A DNA stretch of 42,897 nt. Source: a virus. The stretch's first letter is position 1. Every line of letters starts with the position of its first letter. Positions 16,103 through 24,468 of this stretch are shown here, in pieces. The notes beneath the pieces are model-generated. The model saw only the letters and a program-made list of their open reading frames with translations, was not told the DNA's origin and did not search any database. The translations under genes were made by a program, and so were the position numbers. The stretch is from the IMG/VR virus record IMGVR_UViG_3300025311_000005, positions 1-42,897 of that record; one strand, written 5' to 3'.

Positions 16103-16731
16103 AGCGGCAGCACCTCTTGGCGCAGACGCTTGACGGTGATCTCGCAGTATTTCGGCTCGATCTCGATGCCGATGGCGCGGCGGCCGAGATCCTTCGCCAT
16201 GCGCAGGGTCGTTCCACTTCCAGCGAACGGGTCAAGCACAACCGCTCCGGCAGAAATCAGCCTGTCGATATAAACCGCGCCGTCCGCGCCCTGCTGCCAA
16301 GGGTGGTCTTCTTTCTCTCTCGCGGTGCGCGTCGTGTCGGTAATCGGTGGCGATACAGGCAGGGCAGGCGGCTTGCGGCACCAGATGATTGGTTTCCAGT
16401 GAGCACCAACACCTCGCGACCAGATGACGGCGTTACCACCAGCGTGCAGGCAAGCCACTAACCACCAAAACTCGAGGTGCTTGACCATCTTCGGCAACGT
16501 GTCGTAAATGAATCGGTGGCCCGCATAGGCGAAGCAATGCCCCCCGGGAACCAATACGCGCGCCCCATGCTCAGCAACGAAAGGATACGCCCAGGTGAAC
16601 TCGTAAAGATACGGAGGATCGGTCCAGATCATGTCTACTGGACCATCCACCAATGGCAGCACCTCCCGGCAATCCCCGCAGTACAGCGTGACGCCGGGCT
16701 CCTCGTAGAAGAGGAAGTCGCGAAGGATCAC
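16099..16731 (-). CDS. DNA methyltransferase, N4-cytosine/N6-adenine, beta-class
   Basis: 210 residues. Motif IV is DPPY at 38-41, preceded by VDMIW, and motif I is DPFAGSGTT at 167-175 followed by GRRAIGIEIEPKYCEI. The DPPY-before-FAGSGTT order marks the beta class, which methylates exocyclic amino groups of A or C. The target-recognition part is only about 100 residues, so the recognition site cannot be read. No restriction partner is adjacent; both neighbours are sugar genes coupled by ATGA. An orphan phage methyltransferase guarding against host restriction is the likely role. Confidence 0.88.
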   Translation of the reverse strand: MILRDFLFYEEPGVTLYCGDCREVLPLVDGPVDMIWTDPPYLYEFTWAYPFVAEHGARVLVPGGHCFAYAGHRFIYDTLPKMVKHLEFWWLVACLHAGGNAVIWSRGVGAHWKPIIWCRKPPALPVSPPITDTTRTAREKEDHPWQQGADGAVYIDRLISAGAVVLDPFAGSGTTLRMAKDLGRRAIGIEIEPKYCEITVKRLRQEVLPL

Positions 16732-17693
16732 GCGAGCGCCCTCCGCACCGTAGCGATCACCGTCGCCTGCTCGCTCTCCGTCAGGTCCACCGAGCAGGGC
16801 AGCGAGATGCCGTACTCCGCCACGTGTCGCGCCACCGGAAAGTCACCGTCGCGCCGGCAGTCGGCGAAGAGCGGCAGGTCTGGCAGGCAGGGCCAGACGT
16901 GTCGTGCCTCGACGCCCGCGGCTTGGCAGGCGGCGACTACGGGCCCGGCGGGCACGGGCAGGAGCCCGACCGGCTGCCAGTAGGTGATCGATGGCTGCCA
17001 CGGGATTTCGGGCAGCTCCATCGCATAGCGCCACGCGAGCTGCTGCTTGCGCGCGATGGTCTGCGTCAGCATCTCAAGCTGGGCGCACATGACGGCGGCC
17101 TGGAGGTTCGACATCTCGAAGGGCCAACCGAGCGCGTCCCAGATGTGCGGCGCCCCAGGCACGCGAGCGCCGCGGATCAGGTGGCGCATCCGGTCGGCCT
17201 CGTACTTCGCCGCGCACAGTACGGCGCCCCCGCCCCCGCCCGTGGCGAGCTTATTCTGATTGAAACTCAGGACGCCGAAGCGTCCGCGCAGGGTCCAGGC
17301 GCCAAGCGCCTCGCAGGCGTCGTCGATCGGCGCTGTCCCTGGCGCGATCATGCCGTAGAGATGCACCTGGACGTCCACAGGCACGGCGGCGCCCCAGGTC
17401 ACCGGGTCGATGTCCACGAAGAGCGGCCACGCCCCCCAGAGCCGTGCGGCTTGCGCGGGCGCCAGATACGTGAGCGCCGGCATGCGGTACACCGGGCGGC
17501 GCGAGGCTTCCATCGCCAGGAACAGGCCCGCGGTGCCGCTCGACACGCAGACGGCGTACCCGCCGCACTGACGCGACAGCGCCTCCTCGAGCCGGTCGAG
17601 GTAGGCGCCGCGCATCAGCTCGCCGCGCTGCATCGCGTCGCGCACGTACTCCTCCTGCCGTGGCGCGAGAAAGGGCATGCAGTGCGGGATCAC
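16728..17693 (-). CDS. DegT/DnrJ/EryC1 family sugar aminotransferase
   Basis: 321 residues, somewhat shorter than the usual 360-390. Recognisable PLP features are SSGTAGL at 51-57 (phosphate loop), IDDACEALGA at 123-132 (Asp pairing with the PLP nitrogen) and the internal aldimine Lys148 within SFNQNKLATGGGGG. This family converts a 4-keto nucleotide sugar to a 4-amino sugar. Its partner is the upstream SDR dehydratase. Start and stop overlap neighbours as ATGA. In nonulosonic acid pathways this is the LegC/PseC step. Confidence 0.88.
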   Translation of the reverse strand: MIPHCMPFLAPRQEEYVRDAMQRGELMRGAYLDRLEEALSRQCGGYAVCVSSGTAGLFLAMEASRRPVYRMPALTYLAPAQAARLWGAWPLFVDIDPVTWGAAVPVDVQVHLYGMIAPGTAPIDDACEALGAWTLRGRFGVLSFNQNKLATGGGGGAVLCAAKYEADRMRHLIRGARVPGAPHIWDALGWPFEMSNLQAAVMCAQLEMLTQTIARKQQLAWRYAMELPEIPWQPSITYWQPVGLLPVPAGPVVAACQAAGVEARHVWPCLPDLPLFADCRRDGDFPVARHVAEYGISLPCSVDLTESEQATVIATVRRALA

Positions 17694-17869
17694 AGGCCGA
17701 ACACTCGCTTGACTATTTCTAGTTCAGCCATATCAGGACAGGCGAGATTCGTGGGATATTCTAGCCACTGCTCACCATCAGTCCACAAGCGTCGTAGTGA
17801 TGGATACTCGGGTGGGCGTTCTTTGATCCAGGGGCGAAATGGACCCCAGAACACGCGCAATCTTTTCAT
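17690..17869 (-). CDS. 59-residue unknown protein between SDR and aminotransferase
   Basis: ATG at 17869 and stop at 17690, both ATGA-coupled. It is rich in Trp, Arg and Pro (RLRVFWGPFRPWIKERPP, LRRLWTDGEQWLEYP) and has one Cys. Nothing in it suggests an enzyme. It separates the dehydratase and aminotransferase genes that would act in consecutive steps. Confidence 0.55.
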   Translation of the reverse strand: MKRLRVFWGPFRPWIKERPPEYPSLRRLWTDGEQWLEYPTNLACPDMAELEIVKRVFGL

Positions 17870-18759
17870 CGATACGCCTCCCACGTCGCCCGCAATCCCA
17901 GCGCGAGCGGGACGCGCGGGCGCCACCCGGTCAGACTCGTCAGGCGCTCGATGCCTGGGATGCGCGCGCGCGGGAAGCCGCGCAGGGCGGAGCCGATGAT
18001 GATCGGGCGCTCAATACCCGCGACGTCCTGCAGGCGCTGCATGAGCCGGCGCATCGTCACGGGCTCCTCGGGATTGCCGATGTTCACGATCACGCGATCG
18101 AGCGTCATCGCCGCGAGGATGCCCTGCACGGCGTCGGCGATGTAGCAGAACGCGCGGATCGCGGTGGGGTCCTCGACGGTGACATGGTCGCCGGGGTCCC
18201 GGAGTTGCAGGCAGAAGCGCGGGATGACGTGGTCCGTGCCCATGCCCGGACCGTAGACGTTGTGGAAGCGCCCGATCACGTAGGACTGCCCCGAGAGGAT
18301 CGCTGTCGTCTCCTGCCACACCTTGCCGACCGCGTAGGCGGCGCGCGGCGCGGTCAGGTCCGGGATCACCACCGGCGCGTCCTCGCTGGTAATCGGGCAG
18401 TGCCCGCCGTAGAGTTCGGACGTCGAGGCGACGAAGTGCTTTGTCGCCTTGATCGCATGGAGCCATGTTGCAGACACGGAGGCGACGGTCGCCGTGCGTC
18501 CGGGCTCGCGCTCGACGTTGGGGACACCGACAATCGCGGCGAGGTGGAAGCACCAATTCCAGGGAGTCAGATTCCAAAAGTCGATGAGCGCGGGCATCTC
18601 GCAAATATCGAAATCGCACACACGACATGCATTAGGCAGCGGAATGCCTGTATTCCGCATTCTATTGTCGATGATCGAGACCTCGTGTCCGAGCGCGACC
18701 AGCGCCTGCGCGAGGTGCGAGCCGATGAAGCCGGCGCCGCCGATGAGAAGGCATTTCAC
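17866..18759 (-). CDS. NAD-dependent nucleotide-sugar epimerase/dehydratase (extended SDR)
   Basis: 297 residues. The NAD site GGAGFIGS lies at 7-14. The active site shows STSELYG (112-118) and YAVGK with Tyr142 and Lys146. Thr-Ser-Glu in this position, as in GDP-mannose 4,6-dehydratase (ASTSELYG), favours a 4,6-dehydratase over an epimerase, because the Glu performs the elimination. A GRFHNVYGPG stretch follows. It would make a 4-keto-6-deoxy sugar nucleotide for the aminotransferase, the LegB/PseB-type first step. UDP versus GDP cannot be told. Confidence 0.85.
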   Translation of the reverse strand: MKCLLIGGAGFIGSHLAQALVALGHEVSIIDNRMRNTGIPLPNACRVCDFDICEMPALIDFWNLTPWNWCFHLAAIVGVPNVEREPGRTATVASVSATWLHAIKATKHFVASTSELYGGHCPITSEDAPVVIPDLTAPRAAYAVGKVWQETTAILSGQSYVIGRFHNVYGPGMGTDHVIPRFCLQLRDPGDHVTVEDPTAIRAFCYIADAVQGILAAMTLDRVIVNIGNPEEPVTMRRLMQRLQDVAGIERPIIIGSALRGFPRARIPGIERLTSLTGWRPRVPLALGLRATWEAYR

Positions 18760-19118
18760 GGCGTCTCCTCCAGATTCAACAGGGCTGGATTCAAGACACC
18801 AGTACCCGCATTGGCACGCTCGCCTTCGTGTCCGATTTGCGTCTCCAGGTTATGCCATCGGCGCAACGTCTCGCCCCACGCCCACGACGTCGCCAGTACA
18901 CTGACCGCCGCGCCATACATGAATCTCGTGATGCCGTCGGTGTTGGCATCATGGCTCGCCTGTTTCGCCACAGATGTAAGCAACGCCTCGTCCCCGCCCG
19001 CGCGTTCCTCGATGAGGTTCGCCCAACGCTCTGCGTACTCGATCACGGCCTGTCCGTACCCACTGTCCATGTTTGCGTCGCGCCACTTCTTCCATGAGGT
19101 CTCGTCGCTGATTTTCAT
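18756..19118 (-). CDS. Phage protein of unknown function, 120 residues
   Basis: ATG at 19118 with AGGAGG upstream; stop overlaps the SDR start (ATGA). A helical protein with a conserved-looking core MYGAAVSVLATSWAWGETLRRWHN followed by GHEGERANAGTGVLNPALLN. This pattern is familiar from other phages as an early protein without known function. It is an island of ordinary phage sequence within the sugar cluster. There is a 22-bp gap to the preceding gene, so it has its own ribosome site. Confidence 0.6.
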   Translation of the reverse strand: MKISDETSWKKWRDANMDSGYGQAVIEYAERWANLIEERAGGDEALLTSVAKQASHDANTDGITRFMYGAAVSVLATSWAWGETLRRWHNLETQIGHEGERANAGTGVLNPALLNLEETP

Positions 19119-19140
19119 GGCGTTTCCTCCTGTGCGCGGA

Positions 19141-19950
19141 TCATGGCGTCCATTCCTGCAATAGCCGTACTATGCGCGGCACGCTCTGGCCGTCTCCGTA
19201 GGGCACGCGCTCCCGTCCCTGCTGGCGCACGCCGATCTCGACGGTGCGCAGCCCGACGAACGGCGCCTCGATGACGAGGGCCGAGGAGTTCCCGATCAGC
19301 ACGTCCGCCTCATAGAGGAGCGCACGCCATGCCGCGTCCGTGACACAGTCCACCATGCGGTCGCGCGTGTAGCGCTCGCGACCGGGGTCCTGACAGGGCG
19401 TGAACCACAGCGCCTGCCGGTCGCCGATCGCGGCGACGCACTGGCGGTATTCCGCCTCGGCGTCCACGGTCGCCCGCGTCGTCGGATGCAAGATCACGAG
19501 CGCCCAGCGGCGAGCCGCGTCCAGACGCAGATGCCGCGCCAGGACGCTGCGCGCCATGTGCGGGCGCGTGAGCCGGTCGAGCCCCGGCGCCCCAGTGACG
19601 TGGATCGTCTCCTCGGGAATGCCCATTGTGAGCAGGCGCTGGCGGTGCAGGTCATGGCAGCAGAGCCGGAGCGCGGCGATCCGCGAGATGAAGTGGCGCA
19701 CGTCGTCGTCGAAGGCGTGGGGCGTGGATTCCCCAGCGTGCAGCTGGATGATCGGCACGCCTTCGCCGAGGGCGCGGCAGGCGATCTCGCCCATCTCCCA
19801 GCGGTCGGTGGGAATGATGAGCCCCTCCAGGTGCCGCACGGTGCGCGCCGGATGATGCACCCAGGCGCACCGCAGCGCCTGGCGCAACTCGCCCGTGTGC
19901 CCCCAGTCGGAGCGCGCGACGGTCGCGATGCCGAGGCGCCTCACATCCAT
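19141..19950 (-). CDS. Hydrolysing UDP-sugar 2-epimerase, NeuC/LegG-like
   Basis: 269 residues against about 370-390 in the family. Clear landmarks are a WGHTGELRQAL start, TDRWEM, LHAGE (usually HGGE), DDDVRHFISR, VTGAPGLDRL and GNSSALVIEAPFVGLRTVEIGVRQQGR, the last being the signature of NeuC/LegG/PseG-neighbour epimerases. About 60-70 residues usually found between the start and the TDR(W/Y)EM motif are missing, so it is a compact form. The reaction releases UDP and inverts C2, giving the free amino sugar for the next enzyme. It overlaps the synthase gene upstream by 10 bases. Confidence 0.82.
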   Translation of the reverse strand: MDVRRLGIATVARSDWGHTGELRQALRCAWVHHPARTVRHLEGLIIPTDRWEMGEIACRALGEGVPIIQLHAGESTPHAFDDDVRHFISRIAALRLCCHDLHRQRLLTMGIPEETIHVTGAPGLDRLTRPHMARSVLARHLRLDAARRWALVILHPTTRATVDAEAEYRQCVAAIGDRQALWFTPCQDPGRERYTRDRMVDCVTDAAWRALLYEADVLIGNSSALVIEAPFVGLRTVEIGVRQQGRERVPYGDGQSVPRIVRLLQEWTP

Positions 19951-20648
19951 GTCTCCGCCTCCCGGATACGCTGGACATACATGTCAAAGGCGGCTGGCAC
20001 GAGCGAGACCGCATAGTCCGGATTCGTCTCTGGGGTGCAGTTCAGCATCACGTGCGCCTCGATGATCTGCGCGCCGGCTAGGACCGCACGGGCGCCGGTC
20101 TCCCACCATCCCGTATGGTCGGAGAAGCCGTGCAGCCCGTACCTGTGGATCATACTGAGCGCCATCTCCTTGGCGAGCGTCGGATACTGCGGGATGCAGT
20201 GGAGGTACTCGAAGCGCTTGTGGCGCCGCCGCCCGTTGAGTTGGGCGTGGGACCATCCGCCCGTCGAGACCACGATCGGGGCGCTCTCATCGTGCCAGAA
20301 CCAGTCAAGGAGCAAGTCGTCGCTGCGCGAGGATTCCCAGGAGCCGACCTTGCGGCGATGCGTCAGCGGGGCGATCTTCATCACGTCCTCGCGGAGGTAG
20401 ACGGTGCACATCGCCTCGACTGACGTCGGAATATCGTGGAGCCACTCCGCAGGCATCCGGTAGTGTTCGAACCACGCCGCATCGCCCCCGCGTCCGCGAT
20501 GCGTCGCCATCTTCAGGCTGTCGGACCAGTACTGGCCCTTGATCGCGTCGGCGCCGGCCTCCACCGCCACGTCGATGAGGCGGCGCCAGGTGTCGCGGTC
20601 GCCCTCGTGCGCGATGCCGAGCTCAGCGATCACGTAGGTAGGCGGCAT
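19941..20648 (-). CDS. Nonulosonic acid (N-acetylneuraminate-type) synthase, NeuB-like, lacking SAF domain
   Basis: 235 residues. The TIM-barrel signatures are in order: VIAELGIAHEGD (6-17), GADAIKGQYW (32-41), LHCIPQYPT (149-157), GFSDHTG (174-180), IIEAHVMLN (195-203) and NPDYAVSL (209-216). The enzyme condenses a 6-carbon amino sugar with phosphoenolpyruvate. Known NeuB proteins have about 340 residues and end in an antifreeze-like (SAF) domain that completes the partner's active site; here the gene stops straight after the barrel. The start at 20648 lies inside the NeuA gene (26-bp overlap). Confidence 0.85.
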   Translation of the reverse strand: MPPTYVIAELGIAHEGDRDTWRRLIDVAVEAGADAIKGQYWSDSLKMATHRGRGGDAAWFEHYRMPAEWLHDIPTSVEAMCTVYLREDVMKIAPLTHRRKVGSWESSRSDDLLLDWFWHDESAPIVVSTGGWSHAQLNGRRRHKRFEYLHCIPQYPTLAKEMALSMIHRYGLHGFSDHTGWWETGARAVLAGAQIIEAHVMLNCTPETNPDYAVSLVPAAFDMYVQRIREAETWM

Positions 20649-21186
20649 AGTGGCGCTCCGCGCGCACGAGATCGTGTTCGTTGTCGATGTTGATATGCGC
20701 CGGGCCGACGAGGTCCACGCACCGCGGTCCCATGATGCGGCCGGCGTCGAGGCACGCCCGGCGCGTGGTGTAGACGCTCCCGTTTGGATGCCCATGCGCG
20801 ACCGTGACCGTGGAGTCCGCCTCGAAACGGTCGAGCGCCTCGATGGCCTCGTCGATCTCGATGCCGAGACGAAACGGTACTGTCGGCTGGAGCGTGACGA
20901 TGACTGTGGACGCCGGATAGAACTGCACCGCATGTAGGAGCACCGGAAGCGTCGGCGTCTCATCCTGCGCCAGATACTCCGGCCGCAGAATCCACGCGCA
21001 GCGCAGACGCGCCGCCTCCTGCACGATCGCGTTGTCGTCCGTGCTCACGACGATCTCATCAAGTCGCGTCGCCGCGCGGGCGCTCTCGATCGCCCAGGCG
21101 ACGAGCGTCTTACCGCCGATCTCGCGCAGATTCTTGCGCGGGAGCCGCTTGCTGCCGCCGCGCGCGGGGATGACGGCGAAGATCAT
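20623..21186 (-). CDS. CMP-nonulosonic acid cytidylyltransferase, NeuA-like
   Basis: 187 residues from the ATG at 21186 (ATGA over the preceding stop). The N-terminal IPARGGSKRLPRKN (6-19) is the nucleotide-binding motif of CMP-sialic acid, CMP-Leg and CMP-Pse synthetases. DEIVVSTDD and LQPTVPFR segments follow, then a HINIDNEHDLVRAE C-terminal motif typical of the family. The length is somewhat below the usual 220-230. It activates the nonulosonic acid with CTP, giving the donor for a glycosyltransferase. It sits directly before the NeuB- and NeuC-like genes. Confidence 0.88.
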   Translation of the reverse strand: MIFAVIPARGGSKRLPRKNLREIGGKTLVAWAIESARAATRLDEIVVSTDDNAIVQEAARLRCAWILRPEYLAQDETPTLPVLLHAVQFYPASTVIVTLQPTVPFRLGIEIDEAIEALDRFEADSTVTVAHGHPNGSVYTTRRACLDAGRIMGPRCVDLVGPAHINIDNEHDLVRAERHYAAYLRDR

Positions 21187-21353
21187 GTTTGAACCTGCCA
21201 CTCTTCGATATCGGCGAATTCCCATGCGACGTCGGTCGAACCTCCTTGTTTCTTATGCTCACGTATTGCTGCATTTGCGGCCTTGCTTGTGGCATAGACA
21301 CTCAAAATTTCGCCGCTTTCGATATCATGGAAGATCACCACAAAGACTTTCAT
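21183..21353 (-). CDS. 56-residue unknown protein
   Basis: ATG at 21353, ATGA-coupled at both ends. It has the compact alpha/beta pattern KVFVVIFHDIESGEILSVYA, then an AANAAIREHKK helix and an acidic/Trp tail. This resembles the many short proteins phages use as modifiers, but no specific family is evident. Confidence 0.6.
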   Translation of the reverse strand: MKVFVVIFHDIESGEILSVYATSKAANAAIREHKKQGGSTDVAWEFADIEEWQVQT

Positions 21354-22207
21354 CGCAGCCTCTCCGCGAAGTCGAGCACTCGGATCGCCTCGTCCATCGT
21401 GCACAGCCTGTTGTTGCTCTCGCCCGTCATCCGCAGCGTATGCAGCTCCTGCGCCTCGTGGAGGAGCCACGCGGAGGGATCTTCCCACGCGGGCTTGATC
21501 TGATCGGGTTCCTCCAGGTACTCCCGCCTCCACTCCACCACGCCGCGCTCGCCGATCACCTTGAGCCGCGTCTCGTGGGGCGACCAGAAATCCATCCGCA
21601 GCGTGCCCTCGAAGGCCATGCCGAGCTCATCGGCGTACCACCGCAAGCTGGCGCAGCACTCATCGCGATAGGCGAACCCGTCGATGTCGAGCGGCATGCC
21701 GAACATCTGGAGCAGCAGATCCAGCATGTGCGAATGCTCCAGAAGCACGCCGCCCTCGGCCGGATCGGTGAGCCACGGCTGACGCTCGAGGGGGCCTTGC
21801 TCGCTGTACACGGCCTCGAGCACACGCACCGGGGCGATCCGCGCGATGGCGTCCTTGAGCTGGAGCGTCGCCAGCGCGAAGCGGAGACAGTAGCCGACGT
21901 AGACATGGGCGCCCGCGGCGAGCGCGGCGTGCTGGAGCCCGTCCGCCTCGGCGGCACTCGTCGCCAGCGGCTTCTCCACCAGCAGCCAGCGCGCACCGAC
22001 GTCGAGCGCGGCCATGACGTCCGTGACGTGCTGACTCGGCGGCGTCGCGATCACCACGAGATCCGCCCCCTCGACCGCCTCGCTCCACCGCGCCACGGTG
22101 CCCCGGTTTGGCACGACGTCGTAGACCGCCACGTCGTAGCCGAGGCGCGCGAAGTTATGGGCGTGCCTGCGTCCGATGTGACCCCCGCCGATTACGGCGC
22201 ATTTCAT
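21350..22207 (-). CDS. Gfo/Idh/MocA family oxidoreductase
   Basis: 285 residues from the ATG at 22207, preceded by GAGGGG. The NAD(P) motif GGGHIGRRHA is at the N-terminus, VVIATPPSQH near residue 70, and LLVEKPLATSAAEA near residue 95, which contains the EKP active-site motif of the family. A beta-sheet domain follows. The family oxidises or reduces sugars, often nucleotide sugars, and occurs in nonulosonic acid and other glycan clusters. Its step here is unknown; an extra modification of the sugar is plausible. It is TGATG-coupled to the preceding gene. Confidence 0.85.
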   Translation of the reverse strand: MKCAVIGGGHIGRRHAHNFARLGYDVAVYDVVPNRGTVARWSEAVEGADLVVIATPPSQHVTDVMAALDVGARWLLVEKPLATSAAEADGLQHAALAAGAHVYVGYCLRFALATLQLKDAIARIAPVRVLEAVYSEQGPLERQPWLTDPAEGGVLLEHSHMLDLLLQMFGMPLDIDGFAYRDECCASLRWYADELGMAFEGTLRMDFWSPHETRLKVIGERGVVEWRREYLEEPDQIKPAWEDPSAWLLHEAQELHTLRMTGESNNRLCTMDEAIRVLDFAERLR

Positions 22208-22578
22208 CACAATCCCCTCGTGAACAATTCTTTCGCTCGATGCCAGAACGGGCGCGTCTCTGAATGCGTGATGGCGGCCGGCTTCGATTCTTCGCGATGG
22301 CGGATCGCGCAACCACGATGAGCGTATACGAGTCCGGCATCAGCCAAGAAACCGATTGACGTGAAATCGTCAATGCCCCCGAGAAACCCTCGGACATGAC
22401 AGTACTTACATTCGACGTGCGCCCAACCATCTCTGTAGGCGTCCCAGCTTTCCCAGCCACCCGGACGCTCATGCTCATCACAACCGAACCATGCTGCATC
22501 TTTCAGCTTAAAGCACCCACATGCGAGTACTCGTTCAGGCGGCGTACTCCATGACCAAGGATCAGTCGTCGGCTTCAT
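22207..22578 (-). CDS. Cys-rich protein, possible zinc binder
   Basis: 123 residues from the ATG at 22578, overlapping the O-antigen ligase-like stop. Cys/His pairs are CGCF (20-22), FGCDEHE (31-37), CKYCHVRG (57-64) and AHRGCAIRH (86-94), enough for one or two zinc sites. No enzyme motif is seen. It lies between a membrane glycan-assembly protein and an oxidoreductase. Confidence 0.55.
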   Translation of the reverse strand: MKPTTDPWSWSTPPERVLACGCFKLKDAAWFGCDEHERPGGWESWDAYRDGWAHVECKYCHVRGFLGGIDDFTSIGFLADAGLVYAHRGCAIRHREESKPAAITHSETRPFWHRAKELFTRGL

Positions 22579-23612
22579 ATCAATCTCGCGCTGATGGTGA
22601 GCAGCATGAGCCCCAGCACCGGGTGGCGCCACGGCCAGTGGACGAGCGAGATCACGGCGCCGGCCACCCAGGCCGCCGCCCAGGGATCGCCGAGCCGCAG
22701 ATGCCAGACGATCGGCGCGGCGAAGGCGAGCACGCCCACGAGTCCGACGAGCCCGTATTCGTAAAGCACTTGGAGGGGTTCGTTGTGGGCCTCGCCGATC
22801 GGCAACTCCCTGACGGATCGGGAGCCCCAGAGACGCCCCGCGGTCTTGAGGCTGCCCGGCCCGCACCCGAACCAGCGGTGTCCGTCGCGCCACCAGCCGC
22901 GGAGCAGGCACCGCATCATGGCGACCCGAGACCAGAGCCCGTCCGGGGAGTCGCCCCGCGGCGTCCGTTCGAGCACGCGCCAGCCCGTCAGCCGTGTCAG
23001 GACCACCGCCAGGATGCCGCCTGCGGTCCCCAGCGCCCCCAGGAGCCACGAATCCGGGTGGACCCAGATCAAGGCTACCCCCAGCGCCAGAAAGGCCGTC
23101 CAGGAGCACGTCAGGTAGAGCCCGATGGCGAGGAGCGGCCATCCCCACCAAGGGCAGAACGGGGCGAGCAGGACGAAGTAGAAGCTGCTGACCACGGGGG
23201 AGCCCAGGAGCCCCTTGGTGCGGCGCCCCCAGCTCCGGCGCTTGACCGCTGACCAGTCCGCCCTCTGCAGGACGAGGCACCACGCGACGTGGTAGACGGC
23301 GCCAGCCAGCCACGCCCAGGGGAGCCAGATCCAGGCGGTCTCGGGCAGCGTGCGCAGAAGGCCCCAGGTGGCGGCGACGGCGACCCAGCCAAGGAGCGGG
23401 CCGTGCAGCTCCATGCTGCGCCAGCGGACGAGGCACCAGAACGCGAGGATCGCCAGCCATGCGGCGCCCTGCCAGGCGAACCAGGCGATCCCGAGCAGCA
23501 GCAGCGCGCGCAGCCAGCGGTTGCGTGCCGCGTGGATGTCGGCGTCGCAGACCATCTTGATCGGATTCCAGGGCGCGAGCGCGACGGCGGAGGCGACCAG
23601 CCAGGGGATCAT
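22575..23612 (-). CDS. O-antigen ligase/polymerase-like membrane protein (WaaL/Wzy type)
   Basis: 345 residues with about nine hydrophobic segments from the ATG at 23612. The C-terminal half has the signature of the O-antigen ligase/polymerase superfamily: an SRVAMM segment near 228, a GCGPGSLK turn near 249 and EAHNEPLQVLYEYGLVGLVG with His276, followed by further membrane segments. In bacteria these inner-membrane enzymes join undecaprenol-linked glycans on the periplasmic side. It sits in the sugar cluster with coupled neighbours on both sides. Ligase, polymerase or a regulator of the host enzyme cannot be told apart. Confidence 0.75.
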   Translation of the reverse strand: MIPWLVASAVALAPWNPIKMVCDADIHAARNRWLRALLLLGIAWFAWQGAAWLAILAFWCLVRWRSMELHGPLLGWVAVAATWGLLRTLPETAWIWLPWAWLAGAVYHVAWCLVLQRADWSAVKRRSWGRRTKGLLGSPVVSSFYFVLLAPFCPWWGWPLLAIGLYLTCSWTAFLALGVALIWVHPDSWLLGALGTAGGILAVVLTRLTGWRVLERTPRGDSPDGLWSRVAMMRCLLRGWWRDGHRWFGCGPGSLKTAGRLWGSRSVRELPIGEAHNEPLQVLYEYGLVGLVGVLAFAAPIVWHLRLGDPWAAAWVAGAVISLVHWPWRHPVLGLMLLTISARLI

Positions 23613-23749
23613 GGACGCGTGGCGATGGCGAGCAGAAGCCAGATATATAGATCGGCGTCGTTGACATTCCACATTCCTCGCATGATCAGCAGCACGAGCA
23701 CTGTCGCTAGAGCGATGAAATGTATAGGAGCAGTTAGACTGAATTTCAT
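23609..23749 (-). CDS. 46-residue membrane peptide
   Basis: ATG at 23749, ATGA-coupled at both ends. Two hydrophobic stretches (residues 6-24 and 34-43) flank MWNVNDAD. It immediately precedes the O-antigen ligase-like gene and may be a companion peptide, similar to small phage inhibitors of the host O-antigen polymerase. That comparison rests on size and location only. Confidence 0.55.
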   Translation of the reverse strand: MKFSLTAPIHFIALATVLVLLIMRGMWNVNDADLYIWLLLAIATRP

Positions 23750-24468
23750 CGCCGCCTCGACACGCGGTAACCGTCGCGCTCCCAAACCAACTCCAACTCG
23801 CGGTAGAGGTATGCGCACGTCTCCTCGCGCTGTGCCTCGGTCGCGAGGTCCAGATCGTTGCGCAAGGGATTCCCGACGAAGTTCCAGTGCAGCACGCCGC
23901 CCGGCGCCAGCTGGGTCCGCAGCCACTTCGCCGCCGCCAGAGGATCGCTCAAGTGCTCGAATACATCGAGCGCCGTGATGACGTTATAGGGAGCCACCGC
24001 GCGCGCGACGTCTCGGAGACGCCACTGGGCATAGCGGAAATGCGGCGCCGCCGCGAGGTCCACGACGTGATACTGCCACTGTGGCTTCTGCCGCACGCAG
24101 TACGTGGTGACCGGCGCGATGCCGCAGCCGTATTCCATCAGCGCGCCGTGCGTCCCGCGCATCGTCCAGAGGACGCGCCGCCACGCGCTGTGGCGCCGGT
24201 GGACCAGATTGCGCCAGAGCATGTAGTCGCACTCGGTGTAGAACGCGAGCGCCTCGGCTTCCGTCATCACGGGCTTCAGGCGCTGCTCGGCGTCCAGGCG
24301 CTTCAGGGTGTATCTCACCCACATTTCCTCGGGCGTCATCCGCGGCTGCGCGAGATAGGTCTGAAACTCCTGGAGCCACGCTTGCGGCCAGCCGAGTTTC
24401 TCCGCGAGCCGCCGCAGGCGCGGCTCCCAGCGGTCGAGATGATGCGCGAGGGTCAGTCGCGCGCGCAC
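23746..24468 (-). CDS. SAM-dependent methyltransferase, class I
   Basis: 240 residues. The Rossmann SAM motifs are LMEYGCGIAPVT (motif I, about residue 110), HVVDLAAAP (acidic residue binding ribose), NVITALDVFEHLSDP and LAPGGVLHWNFVGNP. An N-terminal 100-residue helical part precedes the core. The VFEHLSDP/PGG pattern is that of small-molecule or sugar methyltransferases. It overlaps the preceding deacetylase-like gene by 16 bases. A glycan O-methylation is likely from context but unproven. Confidence 0.78.
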   Translation of the reverse strand: MRARLTLAHHLDRWEPRLRRLAEKLGWPQAWLQEFQTYLAQPRMTPEEMWVRYTLKRLDAEQRLKPVMTEAEALAFYTECDYMLWRNLVHRRHSAWRRVLWTMRGTHGALMEYGCGIAPVTTYCVRQKPQWQYHVVDLAAAPHFRYAQWRLRDVARAVAPYNVITALDVFEHLSDPLAAAKWLRTQLAPGGVLHWNFVGNPLRNDLDLATEAQREETCAYLYRELELVWERDGYRVSRRR

